Shown here: one piece after another, positions 33,026-42,282 of the stretch
Layout of the letters: the number at the start of each line of letters is the position of its first letter
Position numbering within the stretch: the stretch's first letter is position 1
Source: Mycolicibacterium rhodesiae JS60
GTDB taxonomy: Bacteria > Actinomycetota > Actinomycetes > Mycobacteriales > Mycobacteriaceae
Length of the DNA stretch: 64,000 nucleotides
NCBI GenBank assembly: GCA_000230935.2
Contig: AGIQ01000006.1
Location: forward strand, 211,507 to 275,506
Reading direction: 5' to 3'
Position numbers and translations under genes: made by a program
Notes under the pieces: generated by a model
What the model was told of the DNA's origin: nothing
The model's input: only the letters and a program-made list of their open reading frames with translations
Databases searched by the model: none

Positions 33026-35301
33026 CGCTTCGGCCCGTTCGGCGGCGCCGGTGGCGGGCTCGGGGGTTGGTGGCGTCCATGTCCGCGCGGTTGCGGAGAT
33101 GGCAGTGGCTGCTTCGGGGGGTCGGCGGTCGGTCCGTGGCCGCGGCTCAGCGGGGCGCCGGCACCCGTGGCCGGAGCCGGCGGCGGTGGCGGTGGCGGTG
33201 GGATGGCGGGGCTGTGGCCGGCGCGTTCGAACGGTGTTGGCGGCGCCGGCTGAGCGTCGTGCGCCGCAGGTGGCGGCGGCATCGTCGCGGGGCTCGGTGG
33301 TGCTGCATCGGGCAATACTCCCCCTGCTCCGGTGCGCGGCGGGGGCATCGGCGCGCTAGCGCCGCGGGACCCGTGACCGGTGTGCCCTCCAGAAGGCAGC
33401 GGCAGGCTCGGCTGGGTGGTGGGGCTGTTGTTCGGCGAGGGAGACGGGGTGGGCGGTGCGGTCGCGGCCATCGCGGAGGTGGCCGGCGGTGGGGATCGAC
33501 GAGCGCCGGCGGCGGCGTAGGCCGGGCCGTCGTCACTGCCGTTGGGGGCCATGTCATTTCCGCTGGTTGCGCCGTTGCCGGGTCCACCGGTGGGTGGTGT
33601 CGGCGAGGGGCCGGGGTCGGTCGGCGGGGCGGCTGCTGGCGGCTCGTCGGGCCCGTCCCCGGAGCCGTCGGCGTGCACGGCGGCGGCGATGTCGTCGATG
33701 CGTTGGTCGCGGCGGTCGTCGGAGTATTTTCGTGCGCCGCGGTCGAGGTTGCGCAGCATGTTTCGCTGGCCGCGCATGTGGGGTGCGACCAACTCCAAGG
33801 CTTGGGCGGCGGCCGGTGAGCGTTGGGCGATCTTGGCGCCGGCCATCGTGGCGCCGACGCCGATGGCTACGGCGCCGGTCTCGCGCAGGAACGACGACGA
33901 CTTCTCCTGCAGGATGTTCGTCGTCGGTGGCGGCGGGGACGCGCCGACGCTGTTGAGGACGCCGGCGGCGACGTTGGCGCTGGACTGCTTGAGCCCCTTG
34001 GAGACCCCGAAGATGAACCGGATCGCCACGACCATCAGCATCAGCGCGGAGATCATCGCGACGATGCCGTTGCCTTGCTGGCGAAAGATCACAGTGACGA
34101 TTTCGCCGATGAAGATGGTCAAGGTGATGTAGGCGAACATCGCCACCGCCGAGAACATCATTGCGACGAAGTTGTTGACCAGCGATGCCTGCGGCGCGCC
34201 GGGGATGACGCCGATGGCGAAGCCCCACAACAGTTTGAAGGCGTTGGCTACGGCTCGGAAAAATTCCATGACGATGTGCAGGGACAGCACGACGCAGAAC
34301 AGCGCGAAGATCCCGATGAAGACGATGAGCAATGCGCCGGTGCCGAGTTGGCCCGGGTTGGGGTTGTCGGCGGTGGCCTTCATGATCGCGGAGTCCGATG
34401 CCCCGCAGCTGCGGATGCCGTCCTTGATGCGGTCGGTGTCGCCAGAGGCGACGCCGGCGCTCCATGCGGCTGCGCAGCTCGGTGTGGAGTCGGGTTGGGC
34501 GGCGAAGTTCCACGTCTGCAGGGGGCGGCGGACGAAGGAGGTGGCCAGCGTCCCCTCGAGCCGGCTGATGGTGTCGCGGGTGTTGTCCATGCTGGCGACG
34601 GAGTTCGCGCCGAGGCTGACCGCGACGTTGCGGCCTTGTGCCAGTGGTCCGTCGTCGGATATGACCCAGGTGATCGGCGAGTAGATGAGTGCCCCGCCGA
34701 TCATCGCGATGACGATCGCTGCGACGGCTTGGGACGCAGCGCGAGTTGTGTTGCCGCGCATGACGTTGAAGGCTACGAACAGTGCGGCGATGAGAGCGGC
34801 GATGGCGGCGACGCCCGGGATGATGTGGCCGGCGTAGTCCTGGGCGACGGTGGCGACCGGCCGCACGAGGTCGGGCAGGAACCCGAAGTTGATGACGTAG
34901 GTGAGAAACCAGATCGCCACGCCGCCGATGACGACGAACAGGCCGGCTTCGGCTTCGAGCATGGTCGCCATGACGGCTTGGGATCCGAGGTCGAAGACGC
35001 TGCCATAGTCGGTGGAGATGGCGTACATCGACAGGGGTACGCCGTAGGAGTCCTTGACGCCTATGGCGTACAGCAGCGGGCTTTGGGGTCCGAACACCGC
35101 GTGCGCTTCGGCGGGGAACGCCAACGCGACCGCGAAGAAGCACAGCTGCAGGAACAGGGGCAGCAGCGTGAAGCGGCGCAGCCAGGTCGCGGTGGCGAAT
35201 GCCCAACCGCGGGCGAACATTTGGCCGGTCGCCGGGATGCACGGATCCCATCCCGCACCGAGGCGCCAGGCCGGGACCACGACGGCACCTGCGGTGCTCA
35301 C
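33022..35301 (-). CDS. VirB6/TrbL-like T4SS channel protein
   Basis: 759 aa. GTG 35301 overlaps the VirB4 stop (GTGA). A putative leader is followed by about eight to nine hydrophobic segments through residue 500, as expected for a VirB6-type polytopic protein. The C-terminal 250 residues are a Pro/Ala/Gly-rich cytoplasmic tail typical of extended VirB6 homologs in Gram-positive bacteria. Expected role: inner-membrane translocation channel of the conjugation machine, working with VirB4 and TcpC-type proteins. Confidence 0.85.
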   Translation of the reverse strand: MSTAGAVVVPAWRLGAGWDPCIPATGQMFARGWAFATATWLRRFTLLPLFLQLCFFAVALAFPAEAHAVFGPQSPLLYAIGVKDSYGVPLSMYAISTDYGSVFDLGSQAVMATMLEAEAGLFVVIGGVAIWFLTYVINFGFLPDLVRPVATVAQDYAGHIIPGVAAIAALIAALFVAFNVMRGNTTRAASQAVAAIVIAMIGGALIYSPITWVISDDGPLAQGRNVAVSLGANSVASMDNTRDTISRLEGTLATSFVRRPLQTWNFAAQPDSTPSCAAAWSAGVASGDTDRIKDGIRSCGASDSAIMKATADNPNPGQLGTGALLIVFIGIFALFCVVLSLHIVMEFFRAVANAFKLLWGFAIGVIPGAPQASLVNNFVAMMFSAVAMFAYITLTIFIGEIVTVIFRQQGNGIVAMISALMLMVVAIRFIFGVSKGLKQSSANVAAGVLNSVGASPPPPTTNILQEKSSSFLRETGAVAIGVGATMAGAKIAQRSPAAAQALELVAPHMRGQRNMLRNLDRGARKYSDDRRDQRIDDIAAAVHADGSGDGPDEPPAAAPPTDPGPSPTPPTGGPGNGATSGNDMAPNGSDDGPAYAAAGARRSPPPATSAMAATAPPTPSPSPNNSPTTQPSLPLPSGGHTGHGSRGASAPMPPPRTGAGGVLPDAAPPSPATMPPPPAAHDAQPAPPTPFERAGHSPAIPPPPPPPPAPATGAGAPLSRGHGPTADPPKQPLPSPQPRGHGRHQPPSPPPAPPNGPKR

Positions 35302-37739
35302 ACCATCACCTTCTTGGGCGTGGTGGACACCGCCAGTTCGCGGTCGGCACGGGCGGGCCCGAGGATCTTGCCGCGCCCGATCCGGCCGCGCCCGTCGGCG
35401 ATGAAGCACTCCCCGCGCCGGTTGGGGTCCACAATCTCCTTCTTGCCAACCGGCGGGGAGGTTTTCTCCCGCAGTTGCTTGATGAGGTACTGGTCGCGTT
35501 CGATGTCGACTCCGAGCCATTCGAGGGTGTTGGCTGCGGTGGTGGCGTCGCGGTGGCGGAACGCGAATCGGTTCGGGATGAGGTTGTGTGCCGCGGTGGC
35601 GTAGTCGGCCTTGGGGTCGTGGGAGGCCAGGATGATGCCGGCGGAGTGCTTGCGGCCGTCGCGGACGAACTCCTCGACGATCTGCTTGCCGACCGTGGTG
35701 GCGGTGAAGTGGTAGGCCTCGTCGACGACGAGGGCACCGAAGCGTCCGGGTTGAAGGAACTGTTCGCGGGCCAGCAGCCCGACAAGTTCGTAGAGGGCGT
35801 GGCCGAGCCGCTTGCGCCAGGGCAGGTTCGCGTAGGCGTGGGTGAGGGTCAGTTCGTCGACGGTGGGCAGCGCCAGGCCGTGGGTGCGCACGACGGTGGC
35901 GGTGGCCGTCAGCGGCATCGGCTTGAGTCCGCGGTCGAACAGAACTGGCGCTTCCACGGCGTCCATGGAGCGCACCAGGGTGTGTTGGTCGTCGGCGTCG
36001 CGGCCGTGTCCGGTGGACGCCTGGGCGGCGAGGTGGTCACGGACATCGGCAAGAGACTTCAGATCGTGGTGTGCGCGGTATTCAGGCTTGAGTGCCTCGG
36101 CCATGAGTACCCCGGGTGAGGACACGACGGGGATGTTGAGCAGGGGCAGGATCGTGTCGAGGGTGATGCGGCGCGCCTTGTGCGGGTCGGCGAACAGGCG
36201 CAGCGAGTCGAGGGTGTATCCGGGATTGTCGAGGTTGACCAATACCGAGCCGGGGATCGATTCGAGCAGGGGGACGTATTCGCCGCCGGGTGAGCGGTCG
36301 ATGACGAGGAACTGGCCGAGCAAGTCGGCGATGATGCTGATCAGCGTCTTGGTGAAATAGCTCTTGCCGGCGCCGAGTTCGCCGGCCATCGCGATCGCGG
36401 GGCTGATGTCGGAGAGCACCTTGTTGAGGAAGTTGAAGTGCAGCGGCTCGAAAAGCCCGGACAGCAGGTTCACCCCGATGACGGGTCCGGTGTCGTCGAG
36501 CAGGCGCGCGGTGGTGAACGGGACGAAGCCGGCCCAGTCCGGTGTCGGCATTTCGTGTTGGTAGTCGGTGAATACCTGGTTGGCGGGGGCGCCGGGGTTG
36601 AACATCATCCAGAACGCGCGTTGCGCGCCGCGGGGGGATTGCAGGCGGATGCCGAGGCGGCGGAACTTGGCTTGCAGCGTCCCGATGCTGCGCGCCAGGG
36701 CGGTGGGGCTGTCGGCGCCGACGGCGAGTGCGGTGGTGAAGGCGACTTCTTCGGCGTTCTCGTTGGAGGCCAGGCTGTCGTTGTGGGCGGCGAGGGTGTC
36801 GATCTTCTTGCGGATCTCTTGGACGTGGAAGCCCACCTGGTTGTCGCGTTCGCCGAGCTGGACGGCGAGCTTGCCGAGGACCTTCTCGTTGAGTTGCATC
36901 GCGGATTCGCGGTCGCGGCGGCGCACGCGCATGGCCCAGTCGACGCTGACGTCGGGGATGCCGTCGAGGATGGAGAGGAATTCGGAGTGGCCAGGAAAGG
37001 CCATCGCCGGCGGGAAGGCGATCGGGACGAGCATCGCTTGGTAGCTGTTGATGACGTTGCCGTCGTCGAGGCGCACCATCGCCTTGAGCATGGGGTCGAA
37101 GCTGCGGCGCCAGGACTTCTCGGTGCGGGCGCCCTCGTCGATGAGGCCGGGACGGAAGAACGGCGTGACCGGGATGGTGCTCGGTGAGGCGTTGGCCGGG
37201 TTCTGTGGGGCCATCTCGAGTGCGGCGCCGCGCATCAGGTTGTGGTTCCAGATGAAGGGCAGCAGTCCCTCGGGGACCGGCTCGAGGTGGAAGTTGCCTT
37301 CCGGGTCGAGGGTGGTCAGTTGTTCCTGCGCTGCGGCCAGCTGCGCGGTCTTGTCGTGGGGGGACGGTTCCCCGGTGGCGCTGTGCTTGGCGACGGGGAC
37401 GGTCAGTGTGTAGATCCGGGTGAGCGGCGCAATCTCGGCGATGCGCCGGTATCCGTCGAGGGTCTCCTTGATGTAGTCCGGGGTGCGGTTCAGATCCACC
37501 TGGTCGAGTGAGCGGCTCATGACGTCGACGAGATCGAGCGGCGCTTGCAGGCTGAGGAGCAGGGAGTCGTTCGGGCAGTTGAGGATCAGCGATTCGTGCG
37601 CATCGGCGACGCCGTCCTTGTCCTCGGGTGGGCGCAGGCCGTAGTCGAGGGGTTCGACGAAGTACGTCGCCGTCACGGTTCCGTGGTGAGTCCACTGAAG
37701 GTGGCGGTACTGCGCGGTGGTGGGCTTGCGCATTTTCAC
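35298..37739 (-). CDS. virB4: VirB4-family T4SS ATPase
   Basis: 813 aa, usual VirB4 size. Walker A GELGAGKS at residues 453-460 and Walker B ALVVDEAYHF around 668-677 are intact, with a following IILASHDPK strand and the arginine-finger region (NRFAFRHRDATTAANTLEWL). VirB4 energises pilus biogenesis and substrate transfer and is the most reliable marker of a T4SS. Starts GTG 37739 or ATG 37733. Its stop overlaps the VirB6-like gene. Confidence 0.92.
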   Translation of the reverse strand: MKMRKPTTAQYRHLQWTHHGTVTATYFVEPLDYGLRPPEDKDGVADAHESLILNCPNDSLLLSLQAPLDLVDVMSRSLDQVDLNRTPDYIKETLDGYRRIAEIAPLTRIYTLTVPVAKHSATGEPSPHDKTAQLAAAQEQLTTLDPEGNFHLEPVPEGLLPFIWNHNLMRGAALEMAPQNPANASPSTIPVTPFFRPGLIDEGARTEKSWRRSFDPMLKAMVRLDDGNVINSYQAMLVPIAFPPAMAFPGHSEFLSILDGIPDVSVDWAMRVRRRDRESAMQLNEKVLGKLAVQLGERDNQVGFHVQEIRKKIDTLAAHNDSLASNENAEEVAFTTALAVGADSPTALARSIGTLQAKFRRLGIRLQSPRGAQRAFWMMFNPGAPANQVFTDYQHEMPTPDWAGFVPFTTARLLDDTGPVIGVNLLSGLFEPLHFNFLNKVLSDISPAIAMAGELGAGKSYFTKTLISIIADLLGQFLVIDRSPGGEYVPLLESIPGSVLVNLDNPGYTLDSLRLFADPHKARRITLDTILPLLNIPVVSSPGVLMAEALKPEYRAHHDLKSLADVRDHLAAQASTGHGRDADDQHTLVRSMDAVEAPVLFDRGLKPMPLTATATVVRTHGLALPTVDELTLTHAYANLPWRKRLGHALYELVGLLAREQFLQPGRFGALVVDEAYHFTATTVGKQIVEEFVRDGRKHSAGIILASHDPKADYATAAHNLIPNRFAFRHRDATTAANTLEWLGVDIERDQYLIKQLREKTSPPVGKKEIVDPNRRGECFIADGRGRIGRGKILGPARADRELAVSTTPKKVMV

Positions 37740-37766
37740 GGCGGGGCGTTGCTCCTGTGCGGTCGG

Positions 37767-38150
37767 TTAGTCGGTGTTGATGACGAAGGCCTGCGGGTTG
37801 CGCGCGACTTGGCGGTCGAGTTCTTCGGCGGCGACGACGGTGGGCTTGCGGTCGATGACGAGGGCGGCGGCGCGCAGCACCTTGCCGACGATCGGGACGC
37901 CGTCGTACTTGACGAAGCCGAGCGACACCGCCGCCACGCACGCGGCGACACCGCCGACGGCGAAGATCGCCAACGTGGGATAGGGCAGGACTAGGGCGGC
38001 GCCCATGGTGAGCACCAAGACGCCGATGAAGGCGACGATCTGCTCGATGGGGCGCGGGCCGCCCGGCAGTCGCCGGCCGCCGGGCAAGGTGCCGACGTAG
38101 GTGCGGAAGCGGCGCCCCGAGGTCGCCACGCGGACCACGCGAACGCTCAC
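37767..38150 (-). CDS. Small T4SS membrane protein (TcpE/VirB3 position), 127 aa
   Basis: GTG 38150 overlaps the upstream TGA. It begins with a basic cytoplasmic stretch (VRVATSGRRFRTYVGTLPGG), then two membrane segments around residues 38-55 and 60-80, then a soluble tail. Position directly ahead of VirB4 is where VirB3/PrgI/TcpE proteins are encoded in conjugation operons; identity to one of these is inferred from position and topology rather than from a strong motif. Confidence 0.75.
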   Translation of the reverse strand: MSVRVVRVATSGRRFRTYVGTLPGGRRLPGGPRPIEQIVAFIGVLVLTMGAALVLPYPTLAIFAVGGVAACVAAVSLGFVKYDGVPIVGKVLRAAALVIDRKPTVVAAEELDRQVARNPQAFVINTD

Positions 38151-38461
38151 GCCGGCGCACCGGGTTCAGCGGCGGGGATGCGCTCGTCGAGTGGTGCGAC
38201 GAGCTGGTGCATGCCATACCCGCCGCCGCCGATCTGGCCGCCGGTGTTCTTGCCGGTCTCGATGAGTTGGGGCAGCAGCTGGAAGATTGCGGCGCCGGCG
38301 ACGATCAGCAGCACCGCCTTGACGATCTGCGTGGGGTTGCGCCCGGCCTCCCCGAACAGGCTCTTGAAGAAGATGTAGAGCCCCCAGATGCCGAGTAGCA
38401 CACCGCCGGCCCGGAAGCCGAGTGTGTAGATGTTGTTGAGCAGAACCTCGATGTCGGTCAT
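38147..38461 (-). CDS. VirB2-like pilin candidate, 104 aa
   Basis: Two membrane segments (about residues 15-34 and 46-63) joined by a short polar loop, followed by a Gly-rich tail, match the hairpin topology of VirB2/TrbC pilins. No obvious signal peptide. It sits between TcpC-like and TcpE/VirB3-position genes in the operon and is coupled by a GTGA overlap to the latter. Confidence 0.7.
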   Translation of the reverse strand: MTDIEVLLNNIYTLGFRAGGVLLGIWGLYIFFKSLFGEAGRNPTQIVKAVLLIVAGAAIFQLLPQLIETGKNTGGQIGGGGYGMHQLVAPLDERIPAAEPGAPA

Positions 38462-38504
38462 CGCGGCATTCCCTTCAGTGCGTGATCACTTGGGTTCGGG
38501 TGGT

Positions 38505-39473
38505 TCATCCGCGCATTGGCGGTGGCGGCGGAGTGGTCGTGGTGGTGGTGGTCGGTTTGTCCTCGCGTGCTTGGTCGGCGCTGGTTTGAAGCAGCGGCAC
38601 CGACGGGATGGCGGTGACCTGCCAGCGGCCTTCGACGGCACGCATCGACAACGGGTAGGCCAGTTGGGTCAGCGTGTAGTTCTTCGTCCGGGCCGCGACC
38701 GTCACGTACACCTCGGCGGTGCCGGCGCCGTTGCCGTCCCCGCCGACGTTGGCGGTGATCGTCAGGACGTCGACCTTCGCGTAGGGAGCCGGCTCGATCG
38801 GCTTCTCGGTCGTGTCGGCGGTGACGTAGCGCGGGAAATCCGCGCCCCCCGTGAGGTAAGACGTGACGAACCCGGCGGCGGTTTGCGCGAGCGGTGAGTC
38901 GAGGGCGACGTCGTTGCGGTAGCCCAGCTTCAGGTCGACACCGATGTTCGGTCCGGCCACCTGCACGGGCAGCGCGGTCGCGCGGGGCGCGTTGTTCAAC
39001 ACGGTGATCGGGACGCGGTAGTAGGTGCGTTGCGGGGCGGCAGTGGTGTCTCCGTTGATGACCCCGGACACCGTGACTGTCCACACCGCCACACCGTCAC
39101 CGGTGATGCTGACTTGCTTGGCGAACGCGACGTCGGTGTCGGTGAACTTCGGTGACACCGGCGGCAGCTTGACCTTGTCGAGCGTGATGTAGCGCGCGAG
39201 TTTGTCTTCGTCTCCGACGTGCGCCGTGAGGTAGGTCGTGACGTAGTCGCGGGCGAATCCGGCGACCAGGCTGGAGGACGGGATGCTGCTGTTGCCGGGT
39301 GTCGGGTCGGCCTCGTTGGAGGAGGGCCACAGCCAGACGACGATCGAGAAGACCGCGTAGATGCCGCCGAGGATCGCCATCGCCGTGATCGCGCGCTGTT
39401 TGAGTTGGTCGCGATCGAGCGGTTTGACGAAATCCTGAAATTGTTTCCTTTGTGAGGGAACTTTCCCTGTCAT
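38505..39473 (-). CDS. tcpC: TcpC-family conjugation protein (VirB8-like)
   Basis: 322 aa. Short cytoplasmic N-terminus, one membrane helix at about residues 28-49, then two NTF2-like domains (for example YVTTYLTAHVGDEDKLARYI and GFVTSYLTGGADFPRYVTAD), and a Thr/Pro-rich end. TcpC is the VirB8-like scaffold of Gram-positive T4SS and is known to be required on mycobacterial conjugative plasmids. The 43-nt gap to the pilin gene holds no terminator. Confidence 0.88.
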   Translation of the reverse strand: MTGKVPSQRKQFQDFVKPLDRDQLKQRAITAMAILGGIYAVFSIVVWLWPSSNEADPTPGNSSIPSSSLVAGFARDYVTTYLTAHVGDEDKLARYITLDKVKLPPVSPKFTDTDVAFAKQVSITGDGVAVWTVTVSGVINGDTTAAPQRTYYRVPITVLNNAPRATALPVQVAGPNIGVDLKLGYRNDVALDSPLAQTAAGFVTSYLTGGADFPRYVTADTTEKPIEPAPYAKVDVLTITANVGGDGNGAGTAEVYVTVAARTKNYTLTQLAYPLSMRAVEGRWQVTAIPSVPLLQTSADQAREDKPTTTTTTTPPPPPMRG

Positions 39474-39479
39474 GGTAAA

Positions 39480-39713
39480 TCAGTCTCCCACAGTGCCTGC
39501 GCCGTTCCGGGCGAGCGCGCGCGCAAATGCGGCGTCCGCTTCGGGGCTGGCGTCGACGATCAACTTCAGGAGAACGGCCCGGGCGTCGTGATCGAACGGG
39601 TCGGCGTACAGGTCGTCGCAGGCGATCTTCACCTCGCGCGCGTAGCCCTTGGCTGCGGCGAAGTCCGGGGTGATCTCGAGCCGGCGGACCCGTGCAGAAC
39701 TGTCTATGGCCAT
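39480..39713 (-). CDS. Small hypothetical protein, 77 aa
   Basis: ATG 39713 begins MAIDSSARVRRLEITPDFAA. Helical and acidic, with repeated Ala/Asp. It is the first gene of the transfer operon, 6 nt upstream of tcpC. Could be an operon-specific accessory protein; no family recognised. Confidence 0.7.
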   Translation of the reverse strand: MAIDSSARVRRLEITPDFAAAKGYAREVKIACDDLYADPFDHDARAVLLKLIVDASPEADAAFARALARNGAGTVGD

Positions 39714-40110
39714 TGCGGACGTCCTTCGTGACTGGCGGCCAATTTGTGTGCCGCGCCTCTACGTCGGAGGTACCGGTCAGCAGCTGGGTTTCCGTCGCCC
39801 ATTTCTCGAGTCGGTTGGCGGCTGCTCTCGGAATCGGCGCGCTACAGGCTGTAGCGGACGAGATGGCGGGGCGGCGGCGAGGACGAGCGGCGGTCGGGCG
39901 GTCATCTTCTCGCCCCACCCGACACGTGCCCCCGGCTGGCGGGCGGCGCGCCGCGGTCGCCAGGCCCACGGGGCGGCTCGCGGCTGAGACACCCGGGTCT
40001 GTGCCGTGCGGGGAGCCACCGCTATTACCGCTGGTCAGAGTGGGCGGCGCGGCCGACACGCACGCCGAACATCGTCATCAGATTTGCCCTACCCCTTGAC
40101 AGGGGCAGTA

Positions 40111-40148
40111 GGCTCGGCGTCGAAGCCTCGGGCAAGGAACGCCGAGCC
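40111..40148. repeat. Large inverted repeat (10-bp arms)
   Basis: Arms GGCTCGGCGT (40111-40120) and ACGCCGAGCC (40139-40148) are perfectly complementary around an 18-nt loop that itself holds GCC-tcg-GGC. A CCCCT/AGGGG mini-hairpin lies just upstream near 40091-40105. It may be a cruciform, protein-binding site or structured leader. Confidence 0.65.
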
Positions 40149-40160
40149 GGTCGACCCAGG

Positions 40161-40181
40161 AGCGTTTGCTAACGCTATTAT
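40161..40181 (+). promoter_or_regulatory. Hairpin overlapping a possible -10 element
   Basis: AGCGTT-tgct-AACGCT (40161-40176) is a perfect 6-bp inverted repeat, ending within TATTAT (40176-40181), a good -10 hexamer. If active it would drive transcription rightward through an otherwise empty stretch, perhaps a small RNA. Confidence 0.35.
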
Positions 40182-40789
40182 GCCTGGTCAGCGTGTGAAC
40201 GTGAACTCACAATCCACTGTCGGAACGTATCCGCACGTCGTGCGCGTCAAATGTGCAAACCATTCATATGACCCGCACGTCGAGTGTGCTGTCTAGGTGC
40301 GCAAGTTCGCACGACGCGCGCACAGGGCACGCACGGTCGGCGCACACCCACGCAGCGCACGATGCGCAACGGTGTCACGGCACCCATGAAATCGCGCGCA
40401 CCTTCGACGGTTGTGAGCCATCCCGATCACGCCATGCCGGCGGCACAGTGAACTCAAACGAGCAGGCCCAGCCCGTGTGAGACCTGATCCTCACGAAACT
40501 CGCGCCTCACCTCATCGCGTGACCTCACGACACCGCTCACGACCATCACTGCGCCACAGCCACCGACGAGTCGCTCCCGGGGCCAGAACGGAACCGCAGC
40601 CGACCTCCCGCGCCGGACGCCCCCGCTGGGAGGTCTGCTTCGACGATCCTCGGAGGCCTCGCGGGCGGCTGGTCGATGGCAAGCCGTCGATCGCCGGGCG
40701 ATCAACCAGGGGCCGCGGGCGACGGAAACCGGGCTTCACGCAGGTACCTCCAGAGGTAAGCCCGCCGACCCCGATGGAAAGTCAGACCA

Positions 40790-41032
40790 ATGCGCAACGA
40801 CGTCACTTCTGCCCGAGTGGAACTGGTTCAGGATCTCGCCGCCGGCGACTATCTGCCCGACTACGGCGCTGCCGTCGTCGACGTCGACATCGTCACGGAC
40901 CCCTACCCAGAGCCGGCGCACGCCTCGGTCCGCCTGGCCGATGGGCGCACCCTGTGGCTGGCCACCCTCGACGACATCGCGGTTGGGGAGTCCACGGGCG
41001 CCTGCGCCGCGACGCGCAGCATGGCGAGTTAA
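40790..41032 (+). CDS. Small hypothetical protein, 80 aa
   Basis: ATG 40790 with GGAAAG upstream. It encodes RVELVQDLAAGDYLPDYGAA, a strand VVDVDIVTDPYPEPAHASVR and WLATLDDIAVGESTGA, consistent with a small alpha/beta domain. Family not recognised. Alone between two long non-coding stretches, upstream of the sigma-like gene. Confidence 0.6.
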   Translation: MRNDVTSARVELVQDLAAGDYLPDYGAAVVDVDIVTDPYPEPAHASVRLADGRTLWLATLDDIAVGESTGACAATRSMAS

Positions 41033-41487
41033 GCCACGCGCGCACCCTCCGCGCACCCACTCGCCTTCATCCCCTGCCGCGCTCGCGGCCGCTCCGAAAT
41101 CCAAGCACGCACGGCACGCGCGCACCCTTCGCGCGGCGGTCGGCGCTCTTCGCGATCCGGTGGATCACCAGACATTGCCGACGGCGCGCCAGCCCACGGC
41201 GGGTACCCGAAACTGTGTGCTGAACCCGTGAGAAACGGGCGTCTCGATTTCCGTCGCGTGATTCTTCGATACGTCGGTTGCGCAACCCTCATGCAACGCT
41301 TGTACGCAGGTCATCGCTGTGTCACAGCCCAAATAGTGACCTGAATCATATTCGTGACAGGCGCGGTGCGCGTGAATTCACGGCCACCGTCACGTCTTTG
41401 CTGACGAGAGGAGCACAACTCGTTCCGAGGCTTGGGTCATCAGCTGCGCCACGCCGGCGCACTCCCTCCCCACCAGGAGCCACTGCG
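41033..41487. other. Non-coding region ahead of the sigma-like gene
   Basis: About 455 bp without a gene. It holds two copies of a CACGCGCGCACCCT-type repeat (41037 and 41116 areas) and a perfect palindrome GGTTGCGCAACC at 41276-41287. CATATT-rich sequence around 41340-41360 lies in a tract with GTGACC/GTGACAG words, a likely promoter for the sigma/anti-sigma/kinase module. Confidence 0.5.
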
Positions 41488-42282
41488 ATGACCACCACCC
41501 CTGCCTCACTCAGCCGCCCCGCCGCCGCCATGGCCGAGCACGCCCGCCAAACGGCATACCTGCGCTCCCACCGCGCGCAGATCGACCAATGGCTGCGCGA
41601 CCTCAATCTCACATCGGTCGAGCAACTCTTCGATGCGATCGGTGGCCCCGACGCGAATGCGACGGCGACGCTGCTCGCCGCTCATCAACGCGGCGTCACG
41701 CTAGCCACCACCATCCTGGCGGGCGCCAAGGCGCGGATCCTGTCGGCGATCGCGCGTCACGCACCCGGTGACACCGTCGAGGAACGACTCCAGGTGACGC
41801 TCGAAGCGTTCCTGACGCGTGCGCTGCCACGCGTGAAGCCCGGCCACACCTATGTCGATCAGCAGCTGTACTTCATCACGTTGCGCACGGTGACCAAGCA
41901 GCACGCCAAGCGCCCGGCCGACGTCGAGCTGTCATTCGACGTCGCCGGCGCCGACGTGTCCGCCGACATCGACGGCTATCTCACCGGTGGCGTTCTGCTG
42001 CAGTGGGGGGTGGACAAGGGATACCTGTCCGAGTCCGATCGCCAGGCCCTCGCGGTGCGCTACGGAGGCTCCAAGGCGCTGCCCGTCCGTGAGGTCGCGG
42101 CTGCGCTCGGGGTGCGCGAGGACAAGCTCGAGTCCCAACTGCGGCGCGCGGTTGCCCGCCTGCGCGAGGGCGTCGCCGCCCAGCGTGACGAGTTGGACCG
42201 GGCGTGCGTCGCGGCGCGTTGGAGCGTGGAACCGGCCGCAGAGAACACCTCGGTTGCGGCGCAGGTTGGGGTGGCCGCGTGA
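41488..42282 (+). CDS. Sigma-70-like regulatory protein, 264 aa
   Basis: ATG 41488 has AGGAG upstream. The C-terminal third carries a sigma region-4-like helix-turn-helix: QALAVRYGGSKALPVREVAA, then LGVREDKLESQLRRAVARLR. Upstream is a helical domain without clear region-2 conservation, so this may be a sigma-like activator rather than a full sigma factor. Its stop overlaps the membrane partner gene (GTGA), the usual sigma/anti-sigma arrangement. Confidence 0.72.
   Translation: MTTTPASLSRPAAAMAEHARQTAYLRSHRAQIDQWLRDLNLTSVEQLFDAIGGPDANATATLLAAHQRGVTLATTILAGAKARILSAIARHAPGDTVEERLQVTLEAFLTRALPRVKPGHTYVDQQLYFITLRTVTKQHAKRPADVELSFDVAGADVSADIDGYLTGGVLLQWGVDKGYLSESDRQALAVRYGGSKALPVREVAAALGVREDKLESQLRRAVARLREGVAAQRDELDRACVAARWSVEPAAENTSVAAQVGVAA

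Larger units (their letters stand above)
39714..40789. other. Long non-coding gap upstream of the transfer operon
   Basis: About 1.08 kb with no convincing gene on either strand. It must hold the transfer-operon promoter (reading left). It contains a large inverted repeat at 40111-40148 and a second hairpin at 40161-40176. A 38-codon frame at 40180-40296 has no ribosome site. No TraA/MobA relaxase gene lies in the window, so a transfer origin here is possible but unproved. Confidence 0.6.

Noticed and set aside
33554..38217. Long minus-strand frames in a second phase over virB4 and virB6
   Set aside because: Arg/His/Pro-rich composition, overlapping the true VirB4 and VirB6 reading frames.
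40180..40296. 38-codon frame starting at the TATTAT element
   Set aside because: No ribosome site, and its start overlaps the -10 candidate; nothing protein-like in the sequence.
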